Made by a program: the position numbers and the translations under genes
Shown here: positions 1 through 8,135 of the stretch, piece after piece
How positions within the stretch are numbered: the stretch's first letter is position 1
Layout of the letters: each line of letters starts with the position of its first letter
The notes under the pieces: generated by a model
Databases searched by the model: none
What the model saw: the letters and a program-made list of their open reading frames with translations, nothing else
Told to the model about the DNA's origin: nothing
DNA from: Muribaculum sp.
GTDB taxonomy: Bacteria > Bacillota > Clostridia > Lachnospirales > Lachnospiraceae
NCBI GenBank assembly: GCA_023663505.1
Contig: JAMPHH010000014.1
Coordinates: 8,762 to 72,761, forward strand
Length of the DNA: 64,000 nt
Direction of reading: 5' to 3'

Positions 1-661
1 GTTCTTCTAAAAGTTCATTGTATCTCTTGTATTCTTCCCTTGAAAAAACACATTTTGTGCCTGAACTGACAGGCTTGCCAAGATAAGGTATCAGCTTTTC
101 AATAATCGCAGAAGAATCACGTGGCTCAGGGTCACAGGTGGTCTCAATGCACACAGAAATACCGTTGTATTTCAGACCATCATCAAAGTTGCGGTGTTGC
201 GCGATATAATTGGAATAGTAGTGTACATTTGCAAGTTTGGAGAAATCTGCACCCTCCCAGTGTGGATCCGGAGCAGGTGCAGCAGTTTCTTCACTGAACC
301 AGTTCACTCCATTCAGCAGGATATGACCGAACGGAATATTAAATGGACGAGGTATCTTTGAAAACAGTGTGAATACGTCGTCGTAGTCTGATTTATTGGC
401 GAAAAGTTCTCCGGAAAACCAGTTTTCGGTATAGCTACATACTATCGGACCATTTTCCGTGGCATGATAGTACTTTTTCAGCTCAGGGAATTTTTCCAAA
501 ACTTTTGATATCACAGTATCACTAGATATATTTTCTACAGAAAAAGCAAGGTCAGACCAATTGAGTCCAAGCTCCGCGAGCATAGTTTTCAGATAAGGCT
601 GCGTGTCCTTGAACTTCACCCTGTCTGCAATATTGAAACGGTATATATTAAATACTCTCAT
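1..661 (-). CDS. Hypothetical protein, C-terminus off the left edge
   Basis: This gene reads leftward off the window, so only about 220 N-terminal residues are seen. The ATG at 659-661 has AGGAGG five bases upstream, which fixes the start. The protein begins MRVFNIYRFN and shows no signal peptide or membrane segment. It has aromatic-rich stretches such as HYYSNYIAQH and a segment (SVCIETTCDPEPR) that reads like a folded soluble domain. I do not recognise a family. It is more AT-rich than the GH43 gene beside it, and the two are separated by about 60 bases, so co-transcription is possible but not shown. Confidence 0.7.
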   Translation of the reverse strand, partial: MRVFNIYRFNIADRVKFKDTQPYLKTMLAELGLNWSDLAFSVENISSDTVISKVLEKFPELKKYYHATENGPIVCSYTENWFSGELFANKSDYDDVFTLFSKIPRPFNIPFGHILLNGVNWFSEETAAPAPDPHWEGADFSKLANVHYYSNYIAQHRNFDDGLKYNGISVCIETTCDPEPRDSSAIIEKLIPYLGKPVSSGTKCVFSREEYKRYNELLEE

Positions 662-722
662 GGCATCCTCCTGAAATATTCGATTTTGATTTGGCTGTGA
701 AAACGTAACGGTAATTTTTCAG

Positions 723-2267
723 CTAATCCTCGTAGCGGAAAAAGTCAAAATCCGCAGGCTTTCTGCTGCCGCACCCGCCATTGTTGGCGTAGATCCCCAC
801 AAGCGTCCCTGTATGGCGCTTGGGGTCATCGGGAACGCCCTCGTCGCACAGATAAATACAATTTTCCAGTACGCCGATTTCTTCCCATTTTTCCCCGTCC
901 AGACTGTAATAGAAGCTTCGCGTCAGCTTCTCCACCTTCACCTTGAGCCAGACGGGCTGCTCGGGAAGCTCCTCCACGCTCGCCATAAGCTCCTCGCCAT
1001 GATTGCGGTTGATCACAAGCTGAAGCTTGCGTCCGCCCTCGTAGCAGACCGCGCATCTGGCATAGGTAGCCGTACTGTAATAACAGGTCAGTCCCGCCTG
1101 TTCCCCGTCCCTGTCCGGATAGAATTCCACCTTCGTCTGCGCTTCATAAGTAAGCTCCTGTTCCCTGCGAAGCAGGGTATTTTTAGAACGAATCTCGTTT
1201 AATTGACCATCTCTGGTCCAAATACGGAAATGTCCCGGCCGCTCGGCCAAAGACCACGAGCCATTGTCCGGGCTGCGCACGAACTCCCATTCCAGATTCA
1301 ATGTTTCGTCGTCAAAATCGTCAAACAGATTTCTCTCAAAGACACACTCCGGCAGCTTGGGCGCCTTTTGCACCAGACTGGGTCCCTTGCCCTCATTGAT
1401 GGTAAACCACCCGTCCTCTGTCCACTGCACGGGGTCTAACGCGGACTCCCTGCCCACGGTAGTGTATTTGCCGCCGTTTGGTCTGCCACAGAGATAATAG
1501 CACCACCAGTCCCCGTTCTGGTTCTGCACCAGCTTCCCATGACCCGCGCGCTGAATCGGCGCCTCCGGGTCCATCTGGCGCATCACCGGATTGTAGGGGG
1601 AATTCTCATATTGTCCGTAGAGAGCGTCGCTCCTCGCCACATTGATGCCATGCCCGTAGCCTGTGCCGCCCTCCGCCACCATCGCATAATAATAGCCGTC
1701 CTTCTTGAACATATGGGGTCCCTCGGAGCAACGCTCACCTGTCCCCTCCCATGCCGTCCTGACGGGTCCCGCCACAGCCAAGCCGTCCGCCGTGAGAGGC
1801 ACTGTCTTGGCTGCCTTGGCGATCAACATATACCTGCTGCCGTCATCATCTACAAAGAGTGAGGGGTCAATATCGTCCACCTCCAGACACACAGGCTTGC
1901 TGTAAGGTCCCTCCGGTCTGTCAGACACCATGACCAATTGTCGCCGCATCACATTATTGTCCCGCTTGCCGTCCGCGTTTAGCCGCAGCGTGGCATAAAT
2001 ATAGAATTTGCCGTCCACATACTCGATATCCGGCGCCCAGATGCCGTGGGAATCCTTGATATCGCTCAAATCAAGCCATTCCGGATTGGTGATGGCGTGT
2101 CCCACAATATGCCAGTGCACCATATCCTTGGAGTGGGAGATGGGGATTGCCGGAAAATATTGAAAGCTCGAATTGACCATATAGAAGTCATCTCCCACCC
2201 TTATCACCGAAGGGTCCGGGAAAAAACCCCGCTGTACCGGATTGGAATAGGTTCTCTCTGTCGCCAT
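723..2267 (-). CDS. Glycoside hydrolase family 43 (beta-xylosidase/arabinofuranosidase type)
   Basis: A 514-residue cytoplasmic glycosidase with no signal peptide. The N-terminal two thirds is a five-bladed GH43 propeller. The general base Asp is at about residue 18 (FFPDPS), the pKa-modulating Asp at about 134 (IDPSLF) and the acid Glu at about 182 (SEGPH). The remainder, from about residue 320, is a concanavalin-like C-terminal domain of the kind found in GH43 xylosidases (ends near GIYANNGGCGSRKPADFDFF). The family hydrolyses xylose- or arabinose-containing oligosaccharides; the exact substrate cannot be read from the sequence. No transporter or sugar regulator sits next to it here, so it may be an isolated catabolic gene or the end of an operon that starts at 2267. 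Confidence 0.9.
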   Translation of the reverse strand: MATERTYSNPVQRGFFPDPSVIRVGDDFYMVNSSFQYFPAIPISHSKDMVHWHIVGHAITNPEWLDLSDIKDSHGIWAPDIEYVDGKFYIYATLRLNADGKRDNNVMRRQLVMVSDRPEGPYSKPVCLEVDDIDPSLFVDDDGSRYMLIAKAAKTVPLTADGLAVAGPVRTAWEGTGERCSEGPHMFKKDGYYYAMVAEGGTGYGHGINVARSDALYGQYENSPYNPVMRQMDPEAPIQRAGHGKLVQNQNGDWWCYYLCGRPNGGKYTTVGRESALDPVQWTEDGWFTINEGKGPSLVQKAPKLPECVFERNLFDDFDDETLNLEWEFVRSPDNGSWSLAERPGHFRIWTRDGQLNEIRSKNTLLRREQELTYEAQTKVEFYPDRDGEQAGLTCYYSTATYARCAVCYEGGRKLQLVINRNHGEELMASVEELPEQPVWLKVKVEKLTRSFYYSLDGEKWEEIGVLENCIYLCDEGVPDDPKRHTGTLVGIYANNGGCGSRKPADFDFFRYED

Positions 2268-2281
2268 TTTGCTCTCTCCTT

Positions 2282-3547
2282 TTATTTTTTACGAAAAGTA
2301 ATATCGCTGATATACTCCAAAATGCAGCGCCGCATCAGTGTCAGGGCGGCGGAAACCGCGCTCTCGCGCACCTTGGCGCGGCTGCCCGTAAAATGATATT
2401 CCTTCACCGTCACCTTGCCCTTCACGTTACAGGCGATATAGACCAGACCCACGGGCTTCTCCTTGGTGCCCCCGTCAGGTCCCGCGATACCTGTGACGGA
2501 CACCGTCACGTCACACTTACTGATAAAGGCAGCGCCCTTTGCCATCTCCTCCGCCGTCTTCGCGCTGACGGCGCCATACTTTTGCAGTGTTGCCTTCTTC
2601 ACGTTCAGAAGCTTTCGCTTCGCCCTGTTGGAATAGGTCACAAGTCCGGACTTAAACACCTCCGAGGAACCGGGCACATTCACCAGACGGGCGGACAAAA
2701 GCCCTCCCGTACAGGACTCCGCGCAGGTCAGGGTCAGCTTGTTGGCAAGCAGCAGCTCCTCCACCGCACTCTCCAGTGTCACGTCGTCCTCCGTGGTATA
2801 AATATCCGCTCCAAAGCGGGCTTTCAGCTCCTTCACCATAGGCTTGGTCAGCTTCTTCGCCTCTTTCGCATTCTCCGCCGAGGCGGTGACACGCAGATGC
2901 ACCTCGCCCGTTTTCGCATAGGTAGCCAGTGTGGGATTCGTCTGGGCGGCGATCAGATCCTTGATCTCCGTCTCCACCTTGCTCTCTCCCACACCGCAGA
3001 TCTTCACGGTTTGGGAGTAGATCGCCCCCGGCGCCAACGCCTCCAGATAAGGCTTCACACTGGTCTCAAACATGGGAATCAGCTCGTTTGGCGGTCCGGG
3101 CAAAAGAATGATCCGCACGCCTTGCTGCTCCATTATCAGCCCCGGCGCGGTGCCATTCGGATTGTCCAGAACGATCGCCCCCTCCGGAACCTTCGCCTGC
3201 TTCCAATTGTTCCCCGTGGGCTTCGTCCCCCTCGCGGCAAAAAATTCCGATATCCGCTTCCGCCAGCCCTCATTGTCCACAAGCCTGCGGTCACAAAGCT
3301 TTGCCGCCGTCTCCTTGGTCAGGTCATCTTCAGTGGGTCCCAAGCCCCCCGAGAGGATCACGATATCCGCCCGCTCCATGGCGCATTTTAAGGTCAACGC
3401 CAACCGCTCCGCATTGTCCCCCACCACACTCTGATAATAGCAGGACAGTCCGAGTCCCGCGCATTGCTCCGCAAGATAGGCGGCATTGGTATTCACAATA
3501 CTGCCCAAAAGAATCTCCGTGCCCACACTGATTAATTCTACTGTCAT
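2282..3547 (-). CDS. cinA: CinA-family protein (nicotinamide-nucleotide amidohydrolase, MoCF + PncC domains)
   Basis: A 421-residue protein with the two CinA domains. The N-terminal MoCF-like domain starts ELISVGTEILLGSIVNTNA and has ILSGGLGPTEDD near residue 65. The C-terminal PncC/CinA domain has the ESCTGGLLSARL and SGLVTYSN signatures. The family cleaves NMN in pyridine nucleotide repair and is named for competence-induced expression in other Firmicutes. The longer frame back to 3658 starts in non-coding-looking sequence; I chose the ATG at 3545-3547, where similarity to the family begins. The gene lies downstream of pgsA, the usual pgsA-cinA order. Its leader is shared almost exactly with yigZ (see the leader entries). 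Confidence 0.93.
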   Translation of the reverse strand: MTVELISVGTEILLGSIVNTNAAYLAEQCAGLGLSCYYQSVVGDNAERLALTLKCAMERADIVILSGGLGPTEDDLTKETAAKLCDRRLVDNEGWRKRISEFFAARGTKPTGNNWKQAKVPEGAIVLDNPNGTAPGLIMEQQGVRIILLPGPPNELIPMFETSVKPYLEALAPGAIYSQTVKICGVGESKVETEIKDLIAAQTNPTLATYAKTGEVHLRVTASAENAKEAKKLTKPMVKELKARFGADIYTTEDDVTLESAVEELLLANKLTLTCAESCTGGLLSARLVNVPGSSEVFKSGLVTYSNRAKRKLLNVKKATLQKYGAVSAKTAEEMAKGAAFISKCDVTVSVTGIAGPDGGTKEKPVGLVYIACNVKGKVTVKEYHFTGSRAKVRESAVSAALTLMRRCILEYISDITFRKK

Positions 3548-3570
3548 AATAATAACCATACCTTTCCGTA
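3545..3570 (-). repeat. Leader repeat upstream of cinA (copy 1)
   Basis: The 20-base core ATAATAATAACCATACCTTT (plus-strand reading) and its flanks, through TCCG and ending in AA, are shared with 10175-10200 upstream of yigZ. Both copies end exactly at the chosen ATG, and both encode an in-frame Met-Val-Ile-Ile-Met extension. A second shared block, TTTGTGYCTGC in gene orientation, lies about 50 bases further upstream in both, followed by a hairpin. Unrelated genes sharing a leader suggests a dispersed element or a common regulatory leader. Confidence 0.75.
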
Positions 3571-3625
3571 ACCTGCGAACTTTCATGCGTTTTTTACGCA
3601 TTGTGCAGGCACAAACAATCAATGA

Positions 3626-3650
3626 GAAGAACGCTGCCTTTGCGTTCTTC
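3626..3650 (-). other. Hairpin between pgsA and cinA
   Basis: GAAGAACGC and GCGTTCTTC form a perfect 9-bp stem with a 7-base loop. There is no uridine tract on the gene strand, so it is more likely an RNA processing or stability element, or part of the dispersed leader repeat, than a terminator. Confidence 0.6.
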
Positions 3651-3705
3651 AGTGCCATCTGACGTTATCTGCCTCTATGTTAGGCGATCACGCTCATGCT
3701 CCGCC

Positions 3706-4365
3706 TCACTTGGTATCCTTCATCACGTCTTTATTCTTCACCAGATAATCCACCAGTGAGATCACTGTCAACGCCAAAGCTATCCACATGACGATATCCG
3801 TCGCGACCGCAAAGTAGTCCTGACTGCCAAGGCTGTTCAGAAACGGCGCGTCCTTCACGATCATCATGCAGATCATCACCATCTGGAAGGTGGTCTTGAA
3901 CTTTCCCCAATAGCTCGCGGCGATCACCACCCCGTTGTCCGAGGCGATCAGCCGAAAACCGCTGATGATAAACTCCCTGCTGATAATGACGATCACCACC
4001 CACGAGGGGATTCTGCCCATCTCCACCAGCACGATCATCGCGGCACAGACTAAAAGCTTGTCCGCCAAGGGGTCCATAAATTTACCAAAATTCGTCACCA
4101 GATTATACTTTCTTGCAATCTTGCCGTCCAACATATCCGTGAGACTGGCAATGATAAAAATAGCAAGGGCGATATACTCCGCCATAACGGTATCCGTGCC
4201 CAAAACCGCCTGATACCAACTCCACCCCTGAAAGCTTCCCAACAGCACAAGCACAAAGGGCAGGATCAGGATCACCCTGAACACCGTCAGCTTGTTGGGC
4301 AGATTCATTTTATTCTGATTATTTTGATTTTGATTATTTTTATTTATCTTTATATCCTCACTCAT
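3706..4365 (-). CDS. pgsA: CDP-diacylglycerol--glycerol-3-phosphate 3-phosphatidyltransferase
   Basis: A 219-residue integral membrane enzyme that makes phosphatidylglycerol phosphate from CDP-diacylglycerol and glycerol-3-phosphate. The CDP-alcohol phosphotransferase signature DGxxARx8GxxxDxxxD is complete (LDGKIARKY ... GKFMDPLADK, residues about 80-105). Several hydrophobic helices follow. The first 20 residues are unusually Asn/Gln/Lys-rich (KNNQNQNNQNK), a cytoplasmic lead-in not seen in most homologues. The start overlaps the end of rimO by 8 bases, which implies translational coupling in the rimO-pgsA-cinA order. Confidence 0.95.
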   Translation of the reverse strand: MSEDIKINKNNQNQNNQNKMNLPNKLTVFRVILILPFVLVLLGSFQGWSWYQAVLGTDTVMAEYIALAIFIIASLTDMLDGKIARKYNLVTNFGKFMDPLADKLLVCAAMIVLVEMGRIPSWVVIVIISREFIISGFRLIASDNGVVIAASYWGKFKTTFQMVMICMMIVKDAPFLNSLGSQDYFAVATDIVMWIALALTVISLVDYLVKNKDVMKDTK

Positions 4366-5698
4366 CCACTAACTCTCCTATCAAATCATACTCGTTGGCG
4401 TCTGTCACCAGTGCCTTGACCATATCCCCCGTCATCAGGCTTGCCGTGGTGTTTAAAAATAAATAGCCGTCCACATTGGGTGCGTCCCGATAGGTGCGCG
4501 CCACATAGGTATCCTCATCTGCCACCTTCCCCTCGATGATCGCCACAAGCTCCCGCCCCACCAGACTCTCCGCCTTCTCGAAGACGATCGCCTGCTGCAG
4601 CTCCATCAGCTCGTCCCTGCGAGAGCACTTGACCTCCTCGGCAAGCTGCCCCTCCATGACTGCTGCCGCCGTGTCTTCCTCCTGAGAATAAGGGAAAACC
4701 CCAAGCCTGTCGAATTCCATCTCATTCACAAAGCGATACAGCTCCTCGAAATCCTCCTGAGTCTCCCCGGGAAAACCGCTGATCAGGGTTGTCCGCAGGC
4801 AGATATCGGGTATTCTCTCCCTGAGTCTCGCAACCATCTCCCGAAGCTTCTCCTCGTTGGTGCGCCTTCCCATACGCGCCAGCACACGATCGGAAGCGTG
4901 TTGAATGGGAATGTCGAGATAGTGACACACCTTGGGCTCCGAGGCGATCACCTCCATCAATTCCTCCGTGATCTCCTCCGGATAACAATAGAGAAGGCGA
5001 ATCCAAGCAATCCCCTCCACCCCGCACAGCTCGCGCAAAAGCTTGGGCAGACATTTCTCCCCGTACAGATCCACGCCGTAGAGCGTGGTCTCCTGTGCTA
5101 CCAGAATCAGCTCCTTCACACCGTCCGCCGCCAAAGCCCTCGCCTCACGCAGCAGGCTTTCCATGGGCACACTGCGATAGGCTCCTCTCACCTTGGGGAT
5201 AATACAATATGTACAATGCTTGTCACACCCCTCTGCGATCTTGAGATATGCATAATGCCCTCCCGTGGTGAGCACCCTTCTCACACCTGTGACAGGCGGC
5301 GAGTCAATGCTCTTATAATGATTAGAAGCCCTTCCTGAGAGGACCTCCTCCACCGCCGCCCCGATCTCGTCGATCGCCATAGTGCCCAAGACGGCGTCCA
5401 CCTGCGGAATCTCCCGCTGAATCTCCTCCCGATAACGCTGTGCCAGACAGCCCGCTGCAATCAATGCCTTGATCTGTCCGGAATCCTTCAGATCCGCCAT
5501 CTCAAGCAGGGTATTAATGCTCTCCTCCTTGGCGTCCCCGATAAAACAGCAGGTGTTCACCACGACGATATCCGCCTCGCTCTCATCATCTGTGAAGCGA
5601 TAACCCTGCTCTCCCAACATCCCAAGCATCATCTCGGAATCTACCAGATTCTTGTCACAGCCCAGAGAAACAAACAATATTTTCATCATATCACTCAT
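4358..5698 (-). CDS. rimO: Ribosomal protein S12 methylthiotransferase RimO
   Basis: A 446-residue radical SAM enzyme that adds a methylthio group to Asp of ribosomal protein S12. The N-terminal UPF0004 domain starts ILFVSLGCDKNLVDSE, the RimO-type form rather than MiaB. Its auxiliary cluster cysteines are in LGC, NTCCF and AGCLAQ. The radical SAM motif CxxxCxxC is CDKHCTYC at about residue 157. A C-terminal TRAM-like domain follows. GGAGG four bases upstream supports the ATG at 5696-5698. It sits between rpoZ and pgsA in the leftward housekeeping cluster. Confidence 0.95.
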   Translation of the reverse strand: MSDMMKILFVSLGCDKNLVDSEMMLGMLGEQGYRFTDDESEADIVVVNTCCFIGDAKEESINTLLEMADLKDSGQIKALIAAGCLAQRYREEIQREIPQVDAVLGTMAIDEIGAAVEEVLSGRASNHYKSIDSPPVTGVRRVLTTGGHYAYLKIAEGCDKHCTYCIIPKVRGAYRSVPMESLLREARALAADGVKELILVAQETTLYGVDLYGEKCLPKLLRELCGVEGIAWIRLLYCYPEEITEELMEVIASEPKVCHYLDIPIQHASDRVLARMGRRTNEEKLREMVARLRERIPDICLRTTLISGFPGETQEDFEELYRFVNEMEFDRLGVFPYSQEEDTAAAVMEGQLAEEVKCSRRDELMELQQAIVFEKAESLVGRELVAIIEGKVADEDTYVARTYRDAPNVDGYLFLNTTASLMTGDMVKALVTDANEYDLIGELVDE

Positions 5699-5716
5699 TT
5701 GTCCTCCAAATATGCG

Positions 5717-5752
5717 ACAATAGCCGGCATATTTGAAAACGCCGACTATTGT
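5717..5752 (-). other. Intercistronic hairpin between rpoZ and rimO
   Basis: ACAATAGCCGGC and GCCGACTATTGT can form a 12-bp stem with one wobble and a 12-base loop, entirely inside the 65-base gap. No uridine run follows on the gene strand. It could be a processing or stability element separating rpoZ from rimO expression. Confidence 0.55.
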
Positions 5753-5763
5753 TAAATCCCCGC

Positions 5764-6003
5764 TTATTCCACTTCATCATCCCCAAGAATCTTGATCATC
5801 CCCTGATTCAACTCCTCCACCGCAAGGGACAGGGGCTTTTGCACGTCCCCCTCCACCAATGGGTCGTCACCTGAGATGATCTGTCTTGCGCGCTTGGAGG
5901 TTGCCATCACTATGGAATAGCGGCTGTTTACCACAGGCGCCTCCCCGTGCTCCACCTCACTGTTTACTACCTTCATCAAATCTGAATATGACGGATGTAA
6001 CAT
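5764..6003 (-). CDS. rpoZ: DNA-directed RNA polymerase omega subunit
   Basis: A 79-residue omega subunit that helps assemble and stabilise RNA polymerase. It begins MLHPSYSDLM and carries NSRYSIVMATSKRARQI, the conserved omega core, then KPLSLAVEEL. The length is normal for clostridial omega. The ATG overlaps the gmk stop by one base (TAATG type), so it is coupled to gmk, the standard order in Firmicutes. Confidence 0.95.
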   Translation of the reverse strand: MLHPSYSDLMKVVNSEVEHGEAPVVNSRYSIVMATSKRARQIISGDDPLVEGDVQKPLSLAVEELNQGMIKILGDDEVE

Positions 6004-6653
6004 TATTTTTGTGCTCCTTTCATGAAACCTTTCAATTCTTCTCTGATCTCTCGGATAAATGCCTTCCTGCGGACAGGCGATCTGCGGGCCGCCTCCACAA
6101 CCTGATGCAGCTCTCTCACACAGTCCTCCAAGTCATCATTTACCATAATATAATCATAGGCATCCATGCCTTCTGACTCCTCATATGCTCTGGCGAGACG
6201 GTTGGCGATCACCTCCGCCGTCTCCGTTCCCCTGCCCTTTAGCCTGCGCTCGAGCTCCGCAGCCGTGGGCGGCGTCACGAACAAAAGCAGACTCTCGGGA
6301 AATAACTCCTTGATCTTCATGGCTCCCTGAATCTCAATCTCGAGAACCACGTTTTTGCCTGCCTGAAGCTGTTCCTCCACATACGCTCTGGGCGTTCCAT
6401 AATAATTGCCACAATACTGCGCGTATTCGATCAAGCCGTTTTGCCCGATCTTCTCCTCAAAATGTTCCTTATCCGTAAAGAAATAGTGGACACCGTCCTG
6501 CTCTCCCTCCCTTGGAGCCCTCGTGGTCATAGAGATAGAAAGCGCATAGTTGTCATAGGTATCCAAAAGCTTCTGCACCAAGGTGCCCTTACCCGCTCCC
6601 GAGAATCCTGATATCACGATCAAGATGCCGTCCCTCTGCACTGTATTGTCCAT
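6003..6653 (-). CDS. gmk: Guanylate kinase
   Basis: A 216-residue enzyme that phosphorylates GMP to GDP. The P-loop SGFSGAGKGTL is at residues 15-25. The GMP-binding segment follows (SISMTTRAPREGEQDGVHYFF), with the expected RGTETAEVIANRL lid region near residue 140. It lies three bases after remA and is coupled to rpoZ. The last residues (LKGFMKGAQK) run slightly past the usual end of the family. Confidence 0.96.
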   Translation of the reverse strand: MDNTVQRDGILIVISGFSGAGKGTLVQKLLDTYDNYALSISMTTRAPREGEQDGVHYFFTDKEHFEEKIGQNGLIEYAQYCGNYYGTPRAYVEEQLQAGKNVVLEIEIQGAMKIKELFPESLLLFVTPPTAAELERRLKGRGTETAEVIANRLARAYEESEGMDAYDYIMVNDDLEDCVRELHQVVEAARRSPVRRKAFIREIREELKGFMKGAQK

Positions 6654-6655
6654 GC

Positions 6656-6955
6656 CTACTCCTCTCCCTCTCCGTCCGTCAGCCGATTCTCCGCCATGCC
6701 GCTCTCGGAGAGCGCCTCCTGTCCCACAGGCTGCGCCCTGCCCGCTATGGTCTCCGGAAGAAGCGCCGACAGAACCACCTGCCCGTTCTCCATCACCAAC
6801 ACCGACTTGGTGCGCCTCCCCTGTGTGGCGTCTATGGCAGTCCCCTGCTCCTTAGCGCGCTGTACCATACGCTTGATTGGTGCGGAATCGGGGCTTACGA
6901 TAGCAATAATCTTGGTTGTGTTCACAATATTGCCAAAACCGATATGAATTAACAT
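6656..6955 (-). CDS. remA: RemA-family extracellular matrix regulator (DUF370)
   Basis: A 99-residue DNA-binding protein of the RemA/DUF370 family. In Bacillus it activates biofilm matrix and osmoprotection genes. The conserved core MLIHIGFGNIVNTTKIIAIV, then SAPIKRMVQRAK and DATQGRRTKSVLV, fills the first 75 residues. The last 25 residues are an acidic tail longer than in Bacillus RemA. It sits between yicC and gmk, the conserved position in Firmicutes. Confidence 0.93.
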   Translation of the reverse strand: MLIHIGFGNIVNTTKIIAIVSPDSAPIKRMVQRAKEQGTAIDATQGRRTKSVLVMENGQVVLSALLPETIAGRAQPVGQEALSESGMAENRLTDGEGEE

Positions 6956-6964
6956 AAATAACCC

Positions 6965-7843
6965 CTATTCAATGTTTTGAATCTGCTCGCGAACCTTCTC
7001 TATCTCTGTCTTTAGCTCGATGGCACGATTGGAAATCTCCAGATCGTTTGATTTGGAAAGCGTGGTGTTCGCCTCCCGATTCATCTCCTGCGCGATAAAA
7101 TCAAGCTTCCTTCCGATGATCCCGCCCTCGAGCAGCGTCGCCTTGGTCGTCTCGATATGACTGCGCAGGCGCACAAGCTCCTCGTCCACACAAGCCTTAT
7201 CCGCAAAAATAGTAACCTCCGTGAGCAGTCTTGACTCGTCAACCGTGTTATCCCCGAGCAGCTCCCTTACCTTGTCCTCCAACCGCTGTCTGTACTCCGC
7301 CACGACCTGAGGGGAACGCTCCGTGATAAAATCCACCAAGGACAGCATACCGTCCAGCTTCTCTATCAGGTCCCCGCGAAGCTGCTCTCCCTCGGTGACA
7401 CGGCTCTGCACGAACATCTCCGCCGCTCCCCTGACAGCCCTTTGCAGCTCCTTCCAAAGCTCCTCCTCGTTATCGTTGTTCTCCTCCATGGTGAACACCT
7501 CGGGATATTTGGACAGCGTGGAGACGCGGATATCATCGTCAAGCTGAAAGTCCTCCGCCATCTGACGCAGGTATTTCAGATACTCAGCCGCCACTTCCTT
7601 ATTATACCGGACACTGGAATTGTTCTCGGAAAAGTCCTCATAGGCAATGAACACGTCTACCTTGCCTCTGGAAATGTAATCCTTAAGCTCACTGCGGATC
7701 GCCGCCTCAAAGAAATTAAACCGCTTGGGCATCTTGATGCTCACGTCCAGATAGCGATGATTGACGGACTTCATTTCCACCGTAAATTTCCTGTTGTTCT
7801 CGGCAATCTCACATCTGCCGAAGCCGGTCATGCTCTTAATCAT
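6965..7843 (-). CDS. YicC-family endoribonuclease-like protein
   Basis: A 292-residue protein of the YicC/YloC family, conserved next to gmk in most bacteria; family members have been described as RNA endonucleases. It starts MIKSMTGFGR, the family signature, with VEMKSVNHRYLD near residue 30. The end EMNREANTTLSKS ... VREQIQNIE is typical of DUF1732. The open frame extends to 7924, but the extension has no family similarity and the ATG at 7841-7843 has a GGGGA site, so I use that start. It heads the leftward run yicC-remA-gmk-rpoZ. Confidence 0.93.
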   Translation of the reverse strand: MIKSMTGFGRCEIAENNRKFTVEMKSVNHRYLDVSIKMPKRFNFFEAAIRSELKDYISRGKVDVFIAYEDFSENNSSVRYNKEVAAEYLKYLRQMAEDFQLDDDIRVSTLSKYPEVFTMEENNDNEEELWKELQRAVRGAAEMFVQSRVTEGEQLRGDLIEKLDGMLSLVDFITERSPQVVAEYRQRLEDKVRELLGDNTVDESRLLTEVTIFADKACVDEELVRLRSHIETTKATLLEGGIIGRKLDFIAQEMNREANTTLSKSNDLEISNRAIELKTEIEKVREQIQNIE

Positions 7844-8135
7844 TTGTAATCCCCATTCCGGCGGTTCAAACCGCCAAGCCCTTACCCCACATTCCATCTT
7901 ATTATAAAATAAGTTGCGGGACACGTCAAGTGCGACAACGCACCTTTAACGGGAGTTAGTAACAGTTCAGCCTTCAAATCATAGTGCGAAGGGGCGGCGG
8001 GAGATGGCTGGGAGTGTTTTGCGGACTGGCTGCGGTTGGGTGTTTTCTAATAGTGCGGGGTTGGATATTGCAGCAAGTATGCTCAATTAACAAATCATTC
8101 TATGGCTGAACCTGTTACGGAAGTTATGCAACCTC
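7844..8135. other. Intergenic region between mgtE and yicC
   Basis: About 290 bases with no supported gene. It should hold the promoter of the yicC operon and the 3' end of the mgtE transcript, but I could not identify a convincing -10/-35 pair or terminator. Confidence 0.4.

Noticed and set aside
2393..3391. 332-codon open frame antisense to cinA
   Set aside because: It mirrors the codon pattern of a well-supported cinA gene, has no ribosome site and shows no domain.
3547..3658. N-terminal extension of cinA to 3658
   Set aside because: The extension includes the intergenic hairpin and shared leader; family similarity starts at 3547.
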